A stretch of 64,000 nt of DNA, taken from positions 1 through 64,000 of the forward strand of contig JAFSCD010000016.1 in assembly GCA_017436955.1 (NCBI GenBank), in the 5' to 3' direction. The position numbers and the translations under genes were made by a program. Below the pieces are notes generated by a model. The model ran no database searches and was not told where the DNA came from. It saw nothing but the letters and a program-made list of their open reading frames with translations. This document shows positions 18,186-28,098 of the stretch, one piece after another. Within the stretch, counting starts at the first letter, position 1; each line of letters begins with the position of its first letter. The stretch comes from Oscillospiraceae bacterium. GTDB taxonomy: Bacteria > Bacillota > Clostridia > Oscillospirales > Oscillospiraceae.

Positions 18186-20111
18186 ATGTCTGACGAAATG
18201 AAAGTAACGCAGGAATATGGTGCGGAGCAGATTCAGGTTCTGGAAGGTCTGGAAGCTGTCCGCAAGCGCCCCGGTATGTATATCGGCTCTACCTCCGCGT
18301 CCGGTCTGCACCATCTGGTGTACGAGATCGTGGATAACTCCATCGACGAGGCGCTGGCAGGCTACTGCAAGCACATTACCGTTACCATCAACCCCGGTAA
18401 TTCCATTACCGTCACCGATGACGGTCGTGGTATCCCCGTAGATATTCAGCCCCAGACCGGCAAGCCTGCTCTGGAGGTCGTATTTACCGTGCTGCACGCA
18501 GGCGGTAAGTTCGGCGGCGGCGGTTACAAGGTTTCCGGCGGTCTGCACGGCGTTGGCGCGTCTGTTGTGAACGCGCTGTCCGAATGGCTGAAGGTACGGG
18601 TCTACAAGAACGGCAACATCTATGAGATGAAGTTCTCCCGCGGACACATCACCCAGCAAATGCAAATCGTCGGCACCACCGACAAAACCGGCACCGAGGT
18701 CACCTTCCAGCCCGATCCGGAAATGTTCGACGCACTTGAATATGACTACAATATCCTTCACGAGCGTATGCGTGAGGAGGCGTTTCTGAACGCCGGTCTT
18801 TCCATCGCCATTACCGATGCCCGCGGTGAAGAGCCCGTCAGCGAGACCATGTGCTACGAAGGCGGCATCCGGGAGTTTGCTACCTGGTGCAACCGTAACA
18901 AGACACCGCTGCACAGCGATGTGATCTATATGAACGGAACCAAGGGCGATGCCTCCGCGGAGATCGCCATTCAATACAACGATGGCTACAACGAGTTTAT
19001 GCTGTCGTTTGCCAACGATGTCCGCACGCCGGAAGGCGGTATGCACGAAACCGGCTTCCGCACCGCGCTGACCCGTGTGCTGAATAACTACGGTCTTAAA
19101 AACCGCATTTTGAAGGATGACGATAAAGTATCCGGCGAGGATTGCCGTGAAGGCATCACCGCCATCATCTCCGTCAAACTGACGGATGCCCAGTTTGAAG
19201 GTCAGACCAAGGCAAAGCTGGGCAACGCCTACATCCGTACCCTGGTGGAGCAGATCGTAGGCGAGCAGCTGGCAATTTACTTTGAGGAGCATCCCGCTGT
19301 TGCCAAGACTATCCTTGAGAAGGCAATGATGGCCAACAGAGCCAGAGAAGCCGCACGTCGGGCACGGGAATCCATCCGCCGGAAAACCGGTCTGGAGTCC
19401 GGTCAGATGCCTGACAAGCTGCAGGATTGCAACGAGCGTGACCCCGAGCTGTGCGAGATCTACATCGTCGAGGGTGACTCCGCAGCCGGCTCTGCCATTC
19501 AGGGCAGAGATTCCCGTTTCCAGGCGATCCTGGCTATGTGGGGTAAAATGCTGAACGTGGAAAAAGCCCGTGCCGACAAGGTCTACGGCAACGATAAGCT
19601 GTATCCGCTGATCGTGGCGCTGGGCGCCGGCATCGGCGAGGATTTTGATATTGAAAAGCTGCGCTACCACAAAGTTGTCATTATGTCTGATGCGGACGTG
19701 GACGGCGCCCATATCCGGACGCTGCTGCTGACCTTCTTCTTCCGCTATATGCGGCCGATGATCGAAAACGGCTTCGTTTACTCCGCAGTGCCGCCGCTAT
19801 ACAAGCTCAAGCGCGGCAAGACCGAGCGGGTGGCATATTCTGACGAAGAAAGAGATCTGGTTTCCGCTGAAATGCGGGGCGAAAGCAACGCCAAGGTGGA
19901 AATTTCCCGGTTCAAGGGCTTGGGCGAAATGGATCCCCACGAGCTGTGGGAGACTACCATGGACCCGGAAAAGCGCACGCTGCGCCGCATTACGCTGGAC
20001 GATGCCCGCCGGGCTGACGAGATCTTCACCATCCTGATGGGTGAGCAGGTGGAGCCCCGTAAGGAATGGATCGAGCGCAACGCAAAATACGCCATCAATA
20101 TTGATATTTAA
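18186..20111 (+). CDS. gyrB: DNA gyrase subunit B
   Basis: A 641-residue ATPase subunit of gyrase, which introduces negative supercoils with GyrA. GHKL ATPase motifs: [22 protein letters not shown] and [31 protein letters not shown] and [15 protein letters not shown]. The C-terminal GyrB signature is [22 protein letters not shown] 18186 (MSDEMKVTQ) has TAGGAGG just upstream; the frame is open earlier only through the repeat. GyrA follows after 14 bases. Any original promoter between recF and gyrB may have been displaced by the insertion. Confidence 0.98.
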   Translation: MSDEMKVTQEYGAEQIQVLEGLEAVRKRPGMYIGSTSASGLHHLVYEIVDNSIDEALAGYCKHITVTINPGNSITVTDDGRGIPVDIQPQTGKPALEVVFTVLHAGGKFGGGGYKVSGGLHGVGASVVNALSEWLKVRVYKNGNIYEMKFSRGHITQQMQIVGTTDKTGTEVTFQPDPEMFDALEYDYNILHERMREEAFLNAGLSIAITDARGEEPVSETMCYEGGIREFATWCNRNKTPLHSDVIYMNGTKGDASAEIAIQYNDGYNEFMLSFANDVRTPEGGMHETGFRTALTRVLNNYGLKNRILKDDDKVSGEDCREGITAIISVKLTDAQFEGQTKAKLGNAYIRTLVEQIVGEQLAIYFEEHPAVAKTILEKAMMANRAREAARRARESIRRKTGLESGQMPDKLQDCNERDPELCEIYIVEGDSAAGSAIQGRDSRFQAILAMWGKMLNVEKARADKVYGNDKLYPLIVALGAGIGEDFDIEKLRYHKVVIMSDADVDGAHIRTLLLTFFFRYMRPMIENGFVYSAVPPLYKLKRGKTERVAYSDEERDLVSAEMRGESNAKVEISRFKGLGEMDPHELWETTMDPEKRTLRRITLDDARRADEIFTILMGEQVEPRKEWIERNAKYAINIDI

Positions 20112-20125
20112 GGAGGTGGCGCAAA

Positions 20126-22624
20126 ATGGCAAAACACAATCGTAGCTACACACCTGATGACATCCGCTTCCCGGATCAGCACATCATTACCTCTGATCTG
20201 GTAGGCGAAATGGAAAAAGCCTATATCGAATACGGTATGAGCGTCATCGTCGGCAGAGCGCTGCCCGACGTCCGTGACGGATTGAAGCCCGTTCACCGCC
20301 GTATTTTGTATACTATGTACGAATCCGGTCTGACCTCGGACAAGCCTTTCAAAAAGTCCGCGACCTGTGTCGGTGATGTGCTGGGTAAGTACCATCCCCA
20401 CGGTGACAGCTCTGTTTACGATGCAATGGTGCGTCTGGCGCAGGATTTCTCCATGCGCTATATGCTGGTGGACGGTCACGGTAACTTCGGCTCCGTGGAC
20501 GGCGATCCTGCGGCTGCTTACCGTTACACGGAAGCCAGATTGAGCAAGCTGTCCAACGAAATGCTCCGGGATATCGACAAGGAGACCGTCAACTGGGATC
20601 CCAACTTCGACGAATCCCGGAAGGAGCCCAGAGTTCTCCCCAGCCGGTTCCCTAATCTGCTGGTCAACGGCTCCACCGGTATCGCCGTTGGTATGGCTAC
20701 CAACATTCCGCCCCATAACCTGACCGAGGTCATCAACGCCTGCGTGGCAGTGCTGGACGATCCCGAGATCACCATGGTGGATCTGATGGAGCATATTTCC
20801 GGTCCGGATTTCCCCACCGGCGGCATTATTATGGGTCGCACCGGTATCCGCGCCGCCTATGCCACTGGTCGTGGCAAGGTGGTCGTCCGTGCCCGGACAG
20901 AATTTGAAGAATTCGGCAATGACCGGGTGCGGATCATCGTCACCGAGCTGCCCTACCAGGTCAATAAGCGCCAGCTGATCAAGACCATTGCCGAGCAGGT
21001 GAAGGACAAGCGGCTGGACGGCATCTCCGACCTGCGTGACGAGACCGACCGCAACGGTATGCGTATGGTCATCGAGCTGAAAAAGGACGTCAATCCCCAG
21101 GTGGTGCTGAACAATCTGTTCAAGCAGACCGCGCTGCAGTCTAGCTTCGGCATCATTATGCTGGCACTGGTGGACGACCAGAAGCAGCCCAGAATCCTGA
21201 CGCTGCGGCAGATCATCGACGAATATCTGGCACACCAGAACGATGTTCTGACCCGCCGCACCCAGTTTGACCTGCGTAAGGCACAGGAGCGTGCCCATCT
21301 GTTGGAGGGTCTGCTGATCGCCCAGGATAATATCGACGAGGTCATCCGCATTATCCGCAGCGCTTATGACGATGCAAAGCAGAAGCTGATGGAGCGCTTC
21401 GGTCTGGACGATGTGCAGGCACAGGCGATCCTGGATATGCGCCTGAAGGCTCTGCAGGGTCTTGACCGGGAAAAGCTGCAGGCAGAATTCGACGAGCTGC
21501 AGCAGCGCATTACCTATTATCAGGAGCTGCTGGCTGACCCGGCAAAGATGCGCGGCGTGCTGCGTGACGAGCTGATCGAGATCCGGGATAAGTTCGGCGA
21601 CGAGCGCAAGACCGAGATCCAGGATGTGGAGGACGAGATCGACATCGAGGATCTGATCGAGGAAGAGACCTGCGCCTTCACCATCAGCAAGCAGGGCTAC
21701 ATCAAGCGGATGCCCGTGGACATTTACCGCACGCAGGCCCGCGGCGGTCGTGGCGTCAATGCCCAGAATCTGAAGGAAGAGGACTATGTCAAGTCCCTGA
21801 ATATCGCTTCCACCCACGATCATATTCTGTTCTTTACAGATACCGGACGTGTGCATCACCGCAAGGGTTACCAGATCCCCGAGGCCGGCAGAACGGCCCG
21901 TGGCACTGCCATTATCAATATTCTGCCTCTGGAGCCCGGCGAAAGCGTCACCGCAATGGTGATCACCCGGGAATTCCATGAGGATGAATTCCTGATGATG
22001 TGTACCAGAAACGGTACTGTCAAGCGCATCCCGTTTATTGCCCTCAAGACCAACCGCAAGGGCGGTATCCGTGCGCTGACGCTGGATGAGGGCGATCAGC
22101 TCATCAATGTGATCCGCACCAACGGCAACGATAACATTATTCTGGCGACCCGGTTGGGTATGGCGATCTGCTTCAATGAAAACGATGTCCGTCCCATGGG
22201 CAGAGATGCTATGGGCGTCAGGGGTATCGCATTGAGCGAGGACGATTGTGTCATCGGCGCCGAAAAGGCAGAGGATGGCAAGACTTTGCTGACCGTTACC
22301 GAAAACGGCTACGGCAAGCGCACCGAGCTGGTGGAATATCTGCGCACCGGTCCCGACGGCGAGAAGCAGCCCCAGCAGCGCGGCGGTAAGGGTCTGAAGA
22401 ACTACAATATCACCGCCAAGACCGGCGCCATCGCCGGCTGCCGTGTGGTCAGTGAGACCGACGATGTGATGCTAATCGAGAGCAGCGGTGTCATTATCCG
22501 TATCCCTGCCAATACCATTAACGTCTACAAGCGTGATGTTCAGGGCGTTATTGTAATGCGCATCGAGGAAGAAAATCGCCTGGTATCTATGGAACGGGTG
22601 GAGCAGATGGAGACCGAGGAATGA
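20126..22624 (+). CDS. gyrA: DNA gyrase subunit A
   Basis: An 832-residue breakage-reunion subunit. [22 protein letters not shown] opens the winged-helix domain, the catalytic tyrosine lies in [12 protein letters not shown], and the C-terminal beta-pinwheel carries the GyrA box region [10 protein letters not shown], which marks gyrase rather than topoisomerase IV. A strong AAGGAGGTGG site precedes the ATG. The stop overlaps the rnhA start (ATGA). Confidence 0.98.
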   Translation: MAKHNRSYTPDDIRFPDQHIITSDLVGEMEKAYIEYGMSVIVGRALPDVRDGLKPVHRRILYTMYESGLTSDKPFKKSATCVGDVLGKYHPHGDSSVYDAMVRLAQDFSMRYMLVDGHGNFGSVDGDPAAAYRYTEARLSKLSNEMLRDIDKETVNWDPNFDESRKEPRVLPSRFPNLLVNGSTGIAVGMATNIPPHNLTEVINACVAVLDDPEITMVDLMEHISGPDFPTGGIIMGRTGIRAAYATGRGKVVVRARTEFEEFGNDRVRIIVTELPYQVNKRQLIKTIAEQVKDKRLDGISDLRDETDRNGMRMVIELKKDVNPQVVLNNLFKQTALQSSFGIIMLALVDDQKQPRILTLRQIIDEYLAHQNDVLTRRTQFDLRKAQERAHLLEGLLIAQDNIDEVIRIIRSAYDDAKQKLMERFGLDDVQAQAILDMRLKALQGLDREKLQAEFDELQQRITYYQELLADPAKMRGVLRDELIEIRDKFGDERKTEIQDVEDEIDIEDLIEEETCAFTISKQGYIKRMPVDIYRTQARGGRGVNAQNLKEEDYVKSLNIASTHDHILFFTDTGRVHHRKGYQIPEAGRTARGTAIINILPLEPGESVTAMVITREFHEDEFLMMCTRNGTVKRIPFIALKTNRKGGIRALTLDEGDQLINVIRTNGNDNIILATRLGMAICFNENDVRPMGRDAMGVRGIALSEDDCVIGAEKAEDGKTLLTVTENGYGKRTELVEYLRTGPDGEKQPQQRGGKGLKNYNITAKTGAIAGCRVVSETDDVMLIESSGVIIRIPANTINVYKRDVQGVIVMRIEEENRLVSMERVEQMETEE

Positions 22625-23058
22625 AAACCGTAACGCTTTACACAGACGGTGCCTGCTCCGGAAATCCCGGACCCGGCGGCTGGGGTGCGATCTTGGAGTA
22701 TGAAGGTCACGAAAAAGAGCTTTCCGGCGGCGAAGAAAGCACCACCAATAACCGCATGGAGCTGACTGCGGTGATCCGTGGTCTGCAGGCGCTGAAGGAA
22801 AGCTGTATCGTGGAGCTGTATTCCGACAGTAAGTACGTCATTGACGGTCTTGAGAAGGGCTGGGCTGCCTCCTGGCGGAAAAACGGCTGGAAAAAGGCGG
22901 ACAAAAAGCCGGCTTTGAACCCGGATCTGTGGGAAATTCTGCTTTTGCTGACCGAAAAGCACCATTTGCACTACCATTGGGTGAAGGGTCACGCGGAAAA
23001 TCCCAAAAACAACCGCTGCGATCAAATGGCGGTTGAGGAATGGAAAAAGCTGAAATAA
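22621..23058 (+). CDS. rnhA: Ribonuclease HI
   Basis: A 145-residue RNase H1 that removes RNA from RNA-DNA hybrids. [16 protein letters not shown] opens the fold with the first catalytic aspartate; [13 protein letters not shown] gives the glutamate; [12 protein letters not shown] the second aspartate; and [17 protein letters not shown] the histidine and last aspartate. The basic protrusion ([12 protein letters not shown]) is present. It is translationally coupled to gyrA (4-bp overlap), so RNase H is co-made with gyrase; both limit R-loops. Confidence 0.96.
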   Translation: MKTVTLYTDGACSGNPGPGGWGAILEYEGHEKELSGGEESTTNNRMELTAVIRGLQALKESCIVELYSDSKYVIDGLEKGWAASWRKNGWKKADKKPALNPDLWEILLLLTEKHHLHYHWVKGHAENPKNNRCDQMAVEEWKKLK

Positions 23059-23080
23059 CTGTATGCAGCCTTATAAATCT

Positions 23081-23118
23081 GTCATTGCGAACCAGTGTGC
23101 GCACTGGCTCGAAATGAC
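23081..23118. repeat. 40-bp dispersed repeat, copy 4 (symmetrical form)
   Basis: It begins GTCATTGCGAACCAGTGTGC. Unlike the other copies both ends are of the GTCATT...AATGAC kind, making a nearly perfect palindrome directly upstream of remB. Confidence 0.8.
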
Positions 23119-23137
23119 ATAATGAGGTACTTAATCT

Positions 23138-23380
23138 ATGTATCTATCCATCGGTAATGATATGGCGGTGCGCTCCGGCTCCATTGTGGGCATTTTCGAT
23201 CTGGACAACACCACGGTGACGAAACGGGGACGCCTGTATCTGGAACAAGCGGAAAAAGAGGGTCGGGTGGTGCCCTGCGACGATCTGCCGAAATCCTATG
23301 TGGTAACGGCAGAATACGGCATCGAGCGGATCTATTTGACCCCATTTAACGCCTCCACCTTGGAAAAAAGGTTGAAATAA
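23138..23380 (+). CDS. remB: RemB/YaaB-type DUF370 regulatory protein
   Basis: An 80-residue protein of the RemA/RemB (DUF370) family: MYLSIGNDMAVRSGSIVGIFDLDNTT and SYVVTAEYGIERIYLTPFNASTLEKR. RemA is a DNA-binding activator of matrix genes in Bacillus; RemB function is less clear. In B. subtilis remB lies between recF and gyrB; here that place is taken by the GIY-YIG unit and remB sits behind rnhA. The ATG at 23138 has a GAGGT site about 10 bases upstream. A terminator follows at once. Confidence 0.87.
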   Translation: MYLSIGNDMAVRSGSIVGIFDLDNTTVTKRGRLYLEQAEKEGRVVPCDDLPKSYVVTAEYGIERIYLTPFNASTLEKRLK

Positions 23381-23382
23381 GC

Positions 23383-23407
23383 AAAAGCCTCCCAAATGGG
23401 AGGCTTT
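23383..23407 (+). terminator. Terminator after remB
   Basis: An AAAAGCCTCCC stem, loop AAAT, complement GGGAGGCTTT. It closes the origin cluster. Confidence 0.82.
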
Positions 23408-23429
23408 CGCATTTGTAAGATGGAGCGAT

Positions 23430-23558
23430 AAGGCCCCCTTGTGTAAAGGGGGCTGTCAGAAACCGAAGATTTCTGACTGGGGGATTGTAATGTTCGTATA
23501 CAGACAATCCCTCCGTCACGGCTTGCGCCGTGCCACCTCCCTTTACACAAGGGAGGCT
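23430..23558. repeat. Multi-hairpin repeat, family C copy 1
   Basis: The outer arms AAGGCCCCCTTGTGTAAAGG (left) and its near-complement ending CTTTACACAAGGGAGGCTT (right) enclose three further stems: TCAGAAA...TTTCTGA, GGATTGT...ACAATCC and CACGGC...GCCGTG. Each outer arm is also self-complementary. It is almost the same as 24949-25078. Confidence 0.85.
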
Positions 23559-23561
23559 TTT

Positions 23562-24335
23562 TTATGCAAACAGCTCCGAAATGGGTGCGAAGCGGTAGCC
23601 CATCTCCTCCCATTTGGTGAGCAATTCGTCCAGAATTTCCGCATTGGTTGCCGAGGTGGAATGCAGCAGCACCACCGCACCGTCGTGGGTACGGGGCAGC
23701 AGCTTGGAATAGGCGTATTCCGCCGTGGGCTGGTCATCATTGTTCCAATCCACGTACGCCAGACTCCAGAAAACCGTCTTGTACCCCAGCGCCTTTGCCA
23801 TCTGCAGATTGCTTTCGGAGTATATGCCTTGGGGCGGACGGTAATATTTCTCCATATCCTGCCCGGTGACCTCCCGATACAGCGCCTCCAGCTCGGTCAG
23901 TTCCTTCTCAAATGCCGATTGAACAGAAATCTTGCTCATATCGTAATGGTGCATGGTGTGATTGCCTACGGTATGCCCCTCTTTTACCATGCGGCGCACC
24001 AGATCCGGATTTTGCGCAATATAATTTCCCACCAGGAAAAAGGCAGCCGGCGCGTCGTGCTTTTTCAGCGTGTCCAGGATCTTCCCGGTGCAGCCGTTTT
24101 CATAGCCGGCGTCAAAGGTCAGGTACAAGACCTTCTCACTGGTGTCTCCGATATAGGCGGCATCGTATCTTTTTAGCTGCTGACTTGACGCCGGTCCCTG
24201 GGGCGCTGCGCCCTCTGAACGGAAGCTCAAGCCCCAGTTAGCGGTTGACATAACATCACTACGAAGCAGATGGACGGTAAGCACTGTGGCTACCAGCAGT
24301 GCGGCGATCAGCAAAATCAAATCCCGTTTACGCAT
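23562..24335 (-). CDS. pdaA: PdaA-like polysaccharide deacetylase
   Basis: A 257-residue NodB-fold deacetylase with an N-terminal signal anchor (LILLIAALLVATVLTVHLL, residues 6-24). NWGLSF followed by VLYLTFDAGYENG matches the PdaA subfamily, which removes acetyl from N-acetylmuramic acid to allow delta-lactam formation in the spore cortex. Zinc histidines lie in GNHTMHHYD; RPPQGIYSE and LLHSTSATN are the later NodB motifs. It acts outside the membrane. GGAGGGG precedes the ATG. A spore-cortex role is inferred from the family; vegetative homologues exist. Confidence 0.88.
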   Translation of the reverse strand: MRKRDLILLIAALLVATVLTVHLLRSDVMSTANWGLSFRSEGAAPQGPASSQQLKRYDAAYIGDTSEKVLYLTFDAGYENGCTGKILDTLKKHDAPAAFFLVGNYIAQNPDLVRRMVKEGHTVGNHTMHHYDMSKISVQSAFEKELTELEALYREVTGQDMEKYYRPPQGIYSESNLQMAKALGYKTVFWSLAYVDWNNDDQPTAEYAYSKLLPRTHDGAVVLLHSTSATNAEILDELLTKWEEMGYRFAPISELFA

Positions 24336-24379
24336 AAAAAATCCCCTCCTGCGGACAACTTATGTCCCCAGGAGAGGTG

Positions 24380-24892
24380 TTATGCAGGCAGAAGCCGTTT
24401 CAGCCTGCCGGAAAGGAAATATGCCAGTAGAAATTTCACTGCATCCGGCAGAAGATAAGGTAGAACGCTTTGCGCCAGGATCGGTATCAGTGCGCCGGGT
24501 GCATACATCGTAAACCAAACTGTTCCGCAGATATAGACGATGACCATAGAAGCAACTGCGGCGTAAATATTGGACTTTTCTCCAAAAATAGAGGTTATTC
24601 CCAAAAATACAAAGCAGGAAATTAAAAAACCCCACAAATAGCCACCGTTTACATTCAGCAGCGCACCCAGTCCGCCCCGGAAACCGGAGAATACCGGAAG
24701 ACCCACGGCACCCAGCAGCAGGTACACCGCAACGGACACCGTTGCGCCCCTTCCGCCCAGCAAAAAAAGCGCCAGGATCAGGGCGAAGCTCTGCAGCGTA
24801 AAGGTCATATTTCCGATGGGAATACTGATCCAGGCGCAGACGCACAGCAGCGCGGAAAACAGCGCGCACCGGGCAAGAAAGGTTGGTTTCAT
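24380..24892 (-). CDS. bioY: BioY-type biotin transporter S-component
   Basis: A 170-residue membrane protein with about six helices. The BioY blocks are clear: IPIGNMTFTLQSFALILALFLLGG, YLLLGAVGLPVFSGFRGGLGALLN and GYLWGF. It captures biotin, alone or with an ECF energising module (not in the window). ATG 24892 (MKPTFLARC) has GAGGT six bases upstream; an in-frame ATG nine codons earlier is less well placed. The cell depends on biotin for the decarboxylase at 9.6-13.4 kb, and no biotin synthesis genes are seen here. Confidence 0.92.
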   Translation of the reverse strand: MKPTFLARCALFSALLCVCAWISIPIGNMTFTLQSFALILALFLLGGRGATVSVAVYLLLGAVGLPVFSGFRGGLGALLNVNGGYLWGFLISCFVFLGITSIFGEKSNIYAAVASMVIVYICGTVWFTMYAPGALIPILAQSVLPYLLPDAVKFLLAYFLSGRLKRLLPA

Positions 24893-24948
24893 AGATACCT
24901 CGAGGTTTACATAAGACATACAGATGCGATAATATTTGTATTCCGCTA

Positions 24949-25078
24949 AAAGGCCCCCTTGTGTAAAGGGGGCTGTCAGAAATCATTGATTTCTGACTGG
25001 GGGATTGTAATGTACCAATAAAGACAATCCCTCCGTCACAGCTTGCGCCGCGACACCTCCCTTTACACAAGGGAGGCT
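24949..25078. repeat. Multi-hairpin repeat, family C copy 2
   Basis: Same orientation and nearly the same sequence as 23430-23558. The differences cluster in loops (CCGAA versus TCATT in the second stem; the stretch after GGATTGTAATGT). The two copies bracket pdaA-bioY. Confidence 0.85.
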
Positions 25079-25091
25079 TATGTGAAAGGTA

Positions 25092-25115
25092 GTGCCCCGC
25101 AGAAGCGGGGCACAC
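25092..25115 (-). terminator. Hairpin downstream of mscL
   Basis: GTGCCCCGC pairs with GCGGGGCAC across AGAA, 12 bases past the mscL stop. The T-run is weak. Confidence 0.6.
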
Positions 25116-25126
25116 ATGAGATGTAA

Positions 25127-25615
25127 TTACTTATCCTTCAGCAGGTCGCGGATCTCGGTCAGCAGAACTTCTTCCGCAGTGGGAGCGGGAGGCGCGGGCT
25201 CTGCGGCCGGGGCTTCCTCTTCCTTCTTGCCGATCTCGCTCAGCTTGTTGATGCCCTTAACGATAAAGAACACCACCAGCGCCAGAATGAAGAAATTGAT
25301 AACAGCGGACAGGAAATTACCCACGGTCAGGTAATTCTCGATCAGCTGCGGCACTTCCTCGCCGGCTTCGTTTACGATCATCTCAAACTTTTCGGGTACC
25401 CAGGGCATCCGGGGCAGCTTGATCTTGATGTCGCTGAAATCGGTACCGCCCAGGAAAATGTTGACCACGGGCATAATGACATCGTCGGTCAGGCTTTTGG
25501 TGATGGTGGAGAATGCGGCGCCGATGATGGTACCGACGGCCAGAGCCATCGCGTTGCCCTTAACGGCAAACTCGGTAAATTCTTTCCACAGGGACTTTCC
25601 GTTTTTCTTGCTCAT
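25127..25615 (-). CDS. mscL: Large-conductance mechanosensitive channel MscL
   Basis: A 162-residue channel that opens under membrane tension to release solutes. FTEFAVKGNAMALAVGTIIGAAF is the conserved N-terminal helix and first membrane span; the second span is NFFILALVVFFIVKGINKL (about residues 105-123). A Pro/Ala/Glu-rich linker (EEAPAAEPAPPAP) and the C-terminal helix EEVLLTEIRDLLKD complete it. It lies 15 bases downstream of serS, so probably co-transcribed. Confidence 0.96.
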   Translation of the reverse strand: MSKKNGKSLWKEFTEFAVKGNAMALAVGTIIGAAFSTITKSLTDDVIMPVVNIFLGGTDFSDIKIKLPRMPWVPEKFEMIVNEAGEEVPQLIENYLTVGNFLSAVINFFILALVVFFIVKGINKLSEIGKKEEEAPAAEPAPPAPTAEEVLLTEIRDLLKDK

Positions 25616-25630
25616 ATTGTTCTTCCTTTC

Positions 25631-26956
25631 TTACTTTTCAATAATCTCCAAACCGCCCAGGTACTTGCGCAGGCACTCCGGCACCACGATGGAGCCGTCA
25701 GCACGCTGATTTTGCTCGACCAGAGCGGGGAAAATACGGGAGGTTGCCAGACCGGAGCCGTTCAGGGTATGAACGAAATCAATCTTGCCGTCGGCACGGC
25801 GATAGCGGATATTGCCGCGGCGCGCCTGATAATCCCGGGCATTGGACACGGAGGAGACCTCCTTATAGCCGTCCATAGAGGGAATCAGGATCTCAATATC
25901 GTAGGTTCTTGCCATAGATGCGGAGCAGTCGCCGGCGGCCAGCTTCACGGTACGGAAATGGAAGCCCAGACCCTCAACCAGCTTTTCAGCCTTGGTTACC
26001 AGCTCGTCAAATGCCTCGTCGGAGGTTTCCGGGGTGGTGAACTGGAACATTTCCACCTTATTAAACTGGTGTCCGCGCACCATACCCCGCTCATCAGCCC
26101 GGTGAGAGCCGGCTTCCCGGCGGAAGCAGGGGGTGTAGGCAAAATATTTCTTGGGAAGCTCTGCTTCCGTCAGGATCTCGTCACGGTAAACGCTGGCGAG
26201 GGCTGCCTCTGCGGTGGGCAGCATATAATGCATACGGTCATCGGTGGGATTGGCGATCTTGTAGACCTCGTCGGCAAATTTGGGGAACTGACCGGCGGTC
26301 TCACCGCACTGGTACTCCAGCATGTGCGGCGGCAGGATAAATTCGTAGCCGTCAGCGGTGTGCATATCAATAAAGTAGTTCAGCAGCGCCCATTCCAGCC
26401 GCGCGCCCATACCGGTGTACATCCAGTTACCGGAGCCGGCCAGCTTGACGCCGCGCTCATAGTCGATCAGACCCAGGCTGGTGCAAAGATCCACGTGATG
26501 CTTGGGCTCAAAGTCAAATTCCGGCTTCTTGCCCACATAGCGCAGGGGCTGGTTGTTTTCCTTGCCGCCGGGCAGCAGATCGGCATCCGGCAGATTGGGC
26601 AGGCTCAGCATAGCCACACGGTACTCGGCACTTAACTCACGCAGCAAAGCGGCTTCGTCCGCGATCTCGGCGTCCAAAGCGATACTGCGCTGCTTGTTTG
26701 CCTCGATCTGGGCATCCAGGGCGGAAGTGTCCTGACCCTGCCTTTCCGCGGACTTCTTCTGACCAAACAGCTTGCCATTTTCCTTTGCCAGCTTGTTCTT
26801 TTCCGCGGTTTTTCCCTCGGTGGAGGTCTTAAGTCCACGGATCTGCACGTCCAGCTCCAGAATACGGTCGATGGTTGCGTCGCAATCCACTTCCTTTGCC
26901 CGAAGACCGGCCTTGACCGCATCAGGATTTTCCTTGATTCTACGAATATCCAGCAT
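25631..26956 (-). CDS. serS: Seryl-tRNA synthetase
   Basis: A 441-residue class II synthetase charging tRNA-Ser. The N-terminal coiled-coil arm (about residues 30-110, rich in Lys/Glu/Ala) binds the long variable arm of the tRNA. Motif 2 is FRREAGSHRADERGMVRGHQF; motif 3 lies in VHTLNGSGLATSR near the C-terminus. AAGGAG precedes the ATG. Only 20 bases separate it from the PspC-type gene, and no T-box leader is visible. Confidence 0.97.
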   Translation of the reverse strand: MLDIRRIKENPDAVKAGLRAKEVDCDATIDRILELDVQIRGLKTSTEGKTAEKNKLAKENGKLFGQKKSAERQGQDTSALDAQIEANKQRSIALDAEIADEAALLRELSAEYRVAMLSLPNLPDADLLPGGKENNQPLRYVGKKPEFDFEPKHHVDLCTSLGLIDYERGVKLAGSGNWMYTGMGARLEWALLNYFIDMHTADGYEFILPPHMLEYQCGETAGQFPKFADEVYKIANPTDDRMHYMLPTAEAALASVYRDEILTEAELPKKYFAYTPCFRREAGSHRADERGMVRGHQFNKVEMFQFTTPETSDEAFDELVTKAEKLVEGLGFHFRTVKLAAGDCSASMARTYDIEILIPSMDGYKEVSSVSNARDYQARRGNIRYRRADGKIDFVHTLNGSGLATSRIFPALVEQNQRADGSIVVPECLRKYLGGLEIIEK

Positions 26957-26976
26957 ATTACTAACTCCTTAGTTGA

Positions 26977-27186
26977 TTATTCAGCGTCAATGATTTGGGG
27001 ATCATCCGGCTTTTCCGGGATCACCAGAGCGCAAACGATGTATGCCAGCACGCCGGCACCGGATAGCGCCACCAAAGCCCAGATCACACGGACAACGGTG
27101 GGATCCATATTGATATATTCTGCCAGACCGGCGCAAACACCGGCGATTTTCTGATCCTTCCTGGATCGGTACAGCTTTTTCTCCAT
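26977..27186 (-). CDS. PspC-domain small membrane protein
   Basis: A 69-residue protein made of a single PspC domain: KLYRSRKDQKIAGVCAGLAEYINMDPTVVRVIW followed by one or two membrane segments (ALVALSGAGVLAYIVCALVIP). PspC proteins take part in envelope-stress signalling in proteobacteria; the role of these short Firmicute forms is not established. AAAGGAG precedes the ATG. A parS site lies just upstream, between it and parB. Confidence 0.88.
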   Translation of the reverse strand: MEKKLYRSRKDQKIAGVCAGLAEYINMDPTVVRVIWALVALSGAGVLAYIVCALVIPEKPDDPQIIDAE

Positions 27187-27206
27187 GATAAAACTCCTTT
27201 CAGCAA

Positions 27207-27222
27207 TGTTTCACGTGAAACA
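27207..27222. promoter_or_regulatory. parS site 1
   Basis: TGTTTCACGTGAAACA, a perfect 16-bp match to the bacterial chromosomal parS consensus, lies just downstream of parB. Confidence 0.96.
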
Positions 27223-27226
27223 AGTC

Positions 27227-28087
27227 TTACTTTTTGATCTGCATCAGGGCGTCCAGCAGATTCTGCAGGTCATCCTGACCGTAGAATTCCAACTCGAAGC
27301 GACCCTTGCGCTTGCCGTTGATGATTTTTACGCCGCGACCGAGATGCTTACTCAGGCTCTTTTCACATTCGCCGATGTAATCCACCTTCAGGGTGGGAAT
27401 TTCCTTCTTCGGCTTTGTGGGATGCTCTTTGCACAGCAGCTCCGCCTGCCGGACGGAAAGTCCCAAAGCGATGATCTTCTGCGCCATATTCAGCTGTTCC
27501 TTCTCGGATTTCAGGGAAAGCAGCGCTCTTGCGTGCCCAGCGGACAGCAGACCTTCCCGGACCTTTTGCAGCACCGCGTCGCTTAAATGCAGCAACCGCA
27601 GGGCGTTTGCCACCGCAGGACGGGATTTGCCCACCCGGGCAGCCGCTTCCTCCTGGGTCAGTCCGTGTTCGGACATCAGCGTCTGGTAGCCCAGCGCTTC
27701 TTCCACGGGGTTCAGGTCCTGCCGCTGTAGATTTTCGATCAGCGCCAGCTCCATAACCTTCTTGTCGTCCGCTTCAATGACGACCACGGGAATTTCCTGC
27801 AAATTCACCATTCTTGCGGCACGCCACCGCCGCTCACCGGCGATGATCTGATAATACCCGGAGTTCAGCTCCCGCACCGTCAGCGGCTGGATAATGCCGT
27901 GCTGCGCGATGGATTCTGCCAAAGCCTCCAGCTCCAGCTCGTCAAAATCCTGCCGGGGCTGTCCGGGATTGGGCTCAATTTTGTAGATGGGCAGCAGCTT
28001 GTAGGGGGTATTTTCGTGGGATTCCACGGAAAAATCGCCCAGCAGCGCACCCAGACCTTTTCCAAGACCCTTCTGTGATGCCATCAT
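27227..28087 (-). CDS. parB: Chromosome-partitioning protein ParB (Spo0J)
   Basis: A 286-residue CTP-dependent DNA clamp that loads at parS and spreads. KGLGKGLGALL opens the protein as in most ParB proteins; the CTP-binding segment is GERRWRAARM; the helix-turn-helix follows in SEHGLTQEEAAARVGKSRPAVANALRLLHL; the C-terminal dimer domain is basic. The start is ATG 28087 or the next codon, 28084; the AAAGGA site fits either. It lies 11 bases after parA, with parS sites on both sides of the pair. Confidence 0.97.
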   Translation of the reverse strand: MMASQKGLGKGLGALLGDFSVESHENTPYKLLPIYKIEPNPGQPRQDFDELELEALAESIAQHGIIQPLTVRELNSGYYQIIAGERRWRAARMVNLQEIPVVVIEADDKKVMELALIENLQRQDLNPVEEALGYQTLMSEHGLTQEEAAARVGKSRPAVANALRLLHLSDAVLQKVREGLLSAGHARALLSLKSEKEQLNMAQKIIALGLSVRQAELLCKEHPTKPKKEIPTLKVDYIGECEKSLSKHLGRGVKIINGKRKGRFELEFYGQDDLQNLLDALMQIKK

Positions 28088-28098
28088 ATCATCCTTTC

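Noticed and set aside
20108-21979. 623-codon open frame antisense to gyrA
   Set aside because: The sense frame is an unmistakable GyrA; the antisense one has no domains or start site.
23430-25078. Repeats considered as a CRISPR array
   Set aside because: Copies are 130 bp and 1.5 kb apart with genes between; there are no short regular repeats with spacers and no cas genes anywhere in the window.
26957-27000. T-box leader before serS
   Set aside because: Only 20 bases separate serS from the upstream gene, and no T-box sequence is visible.
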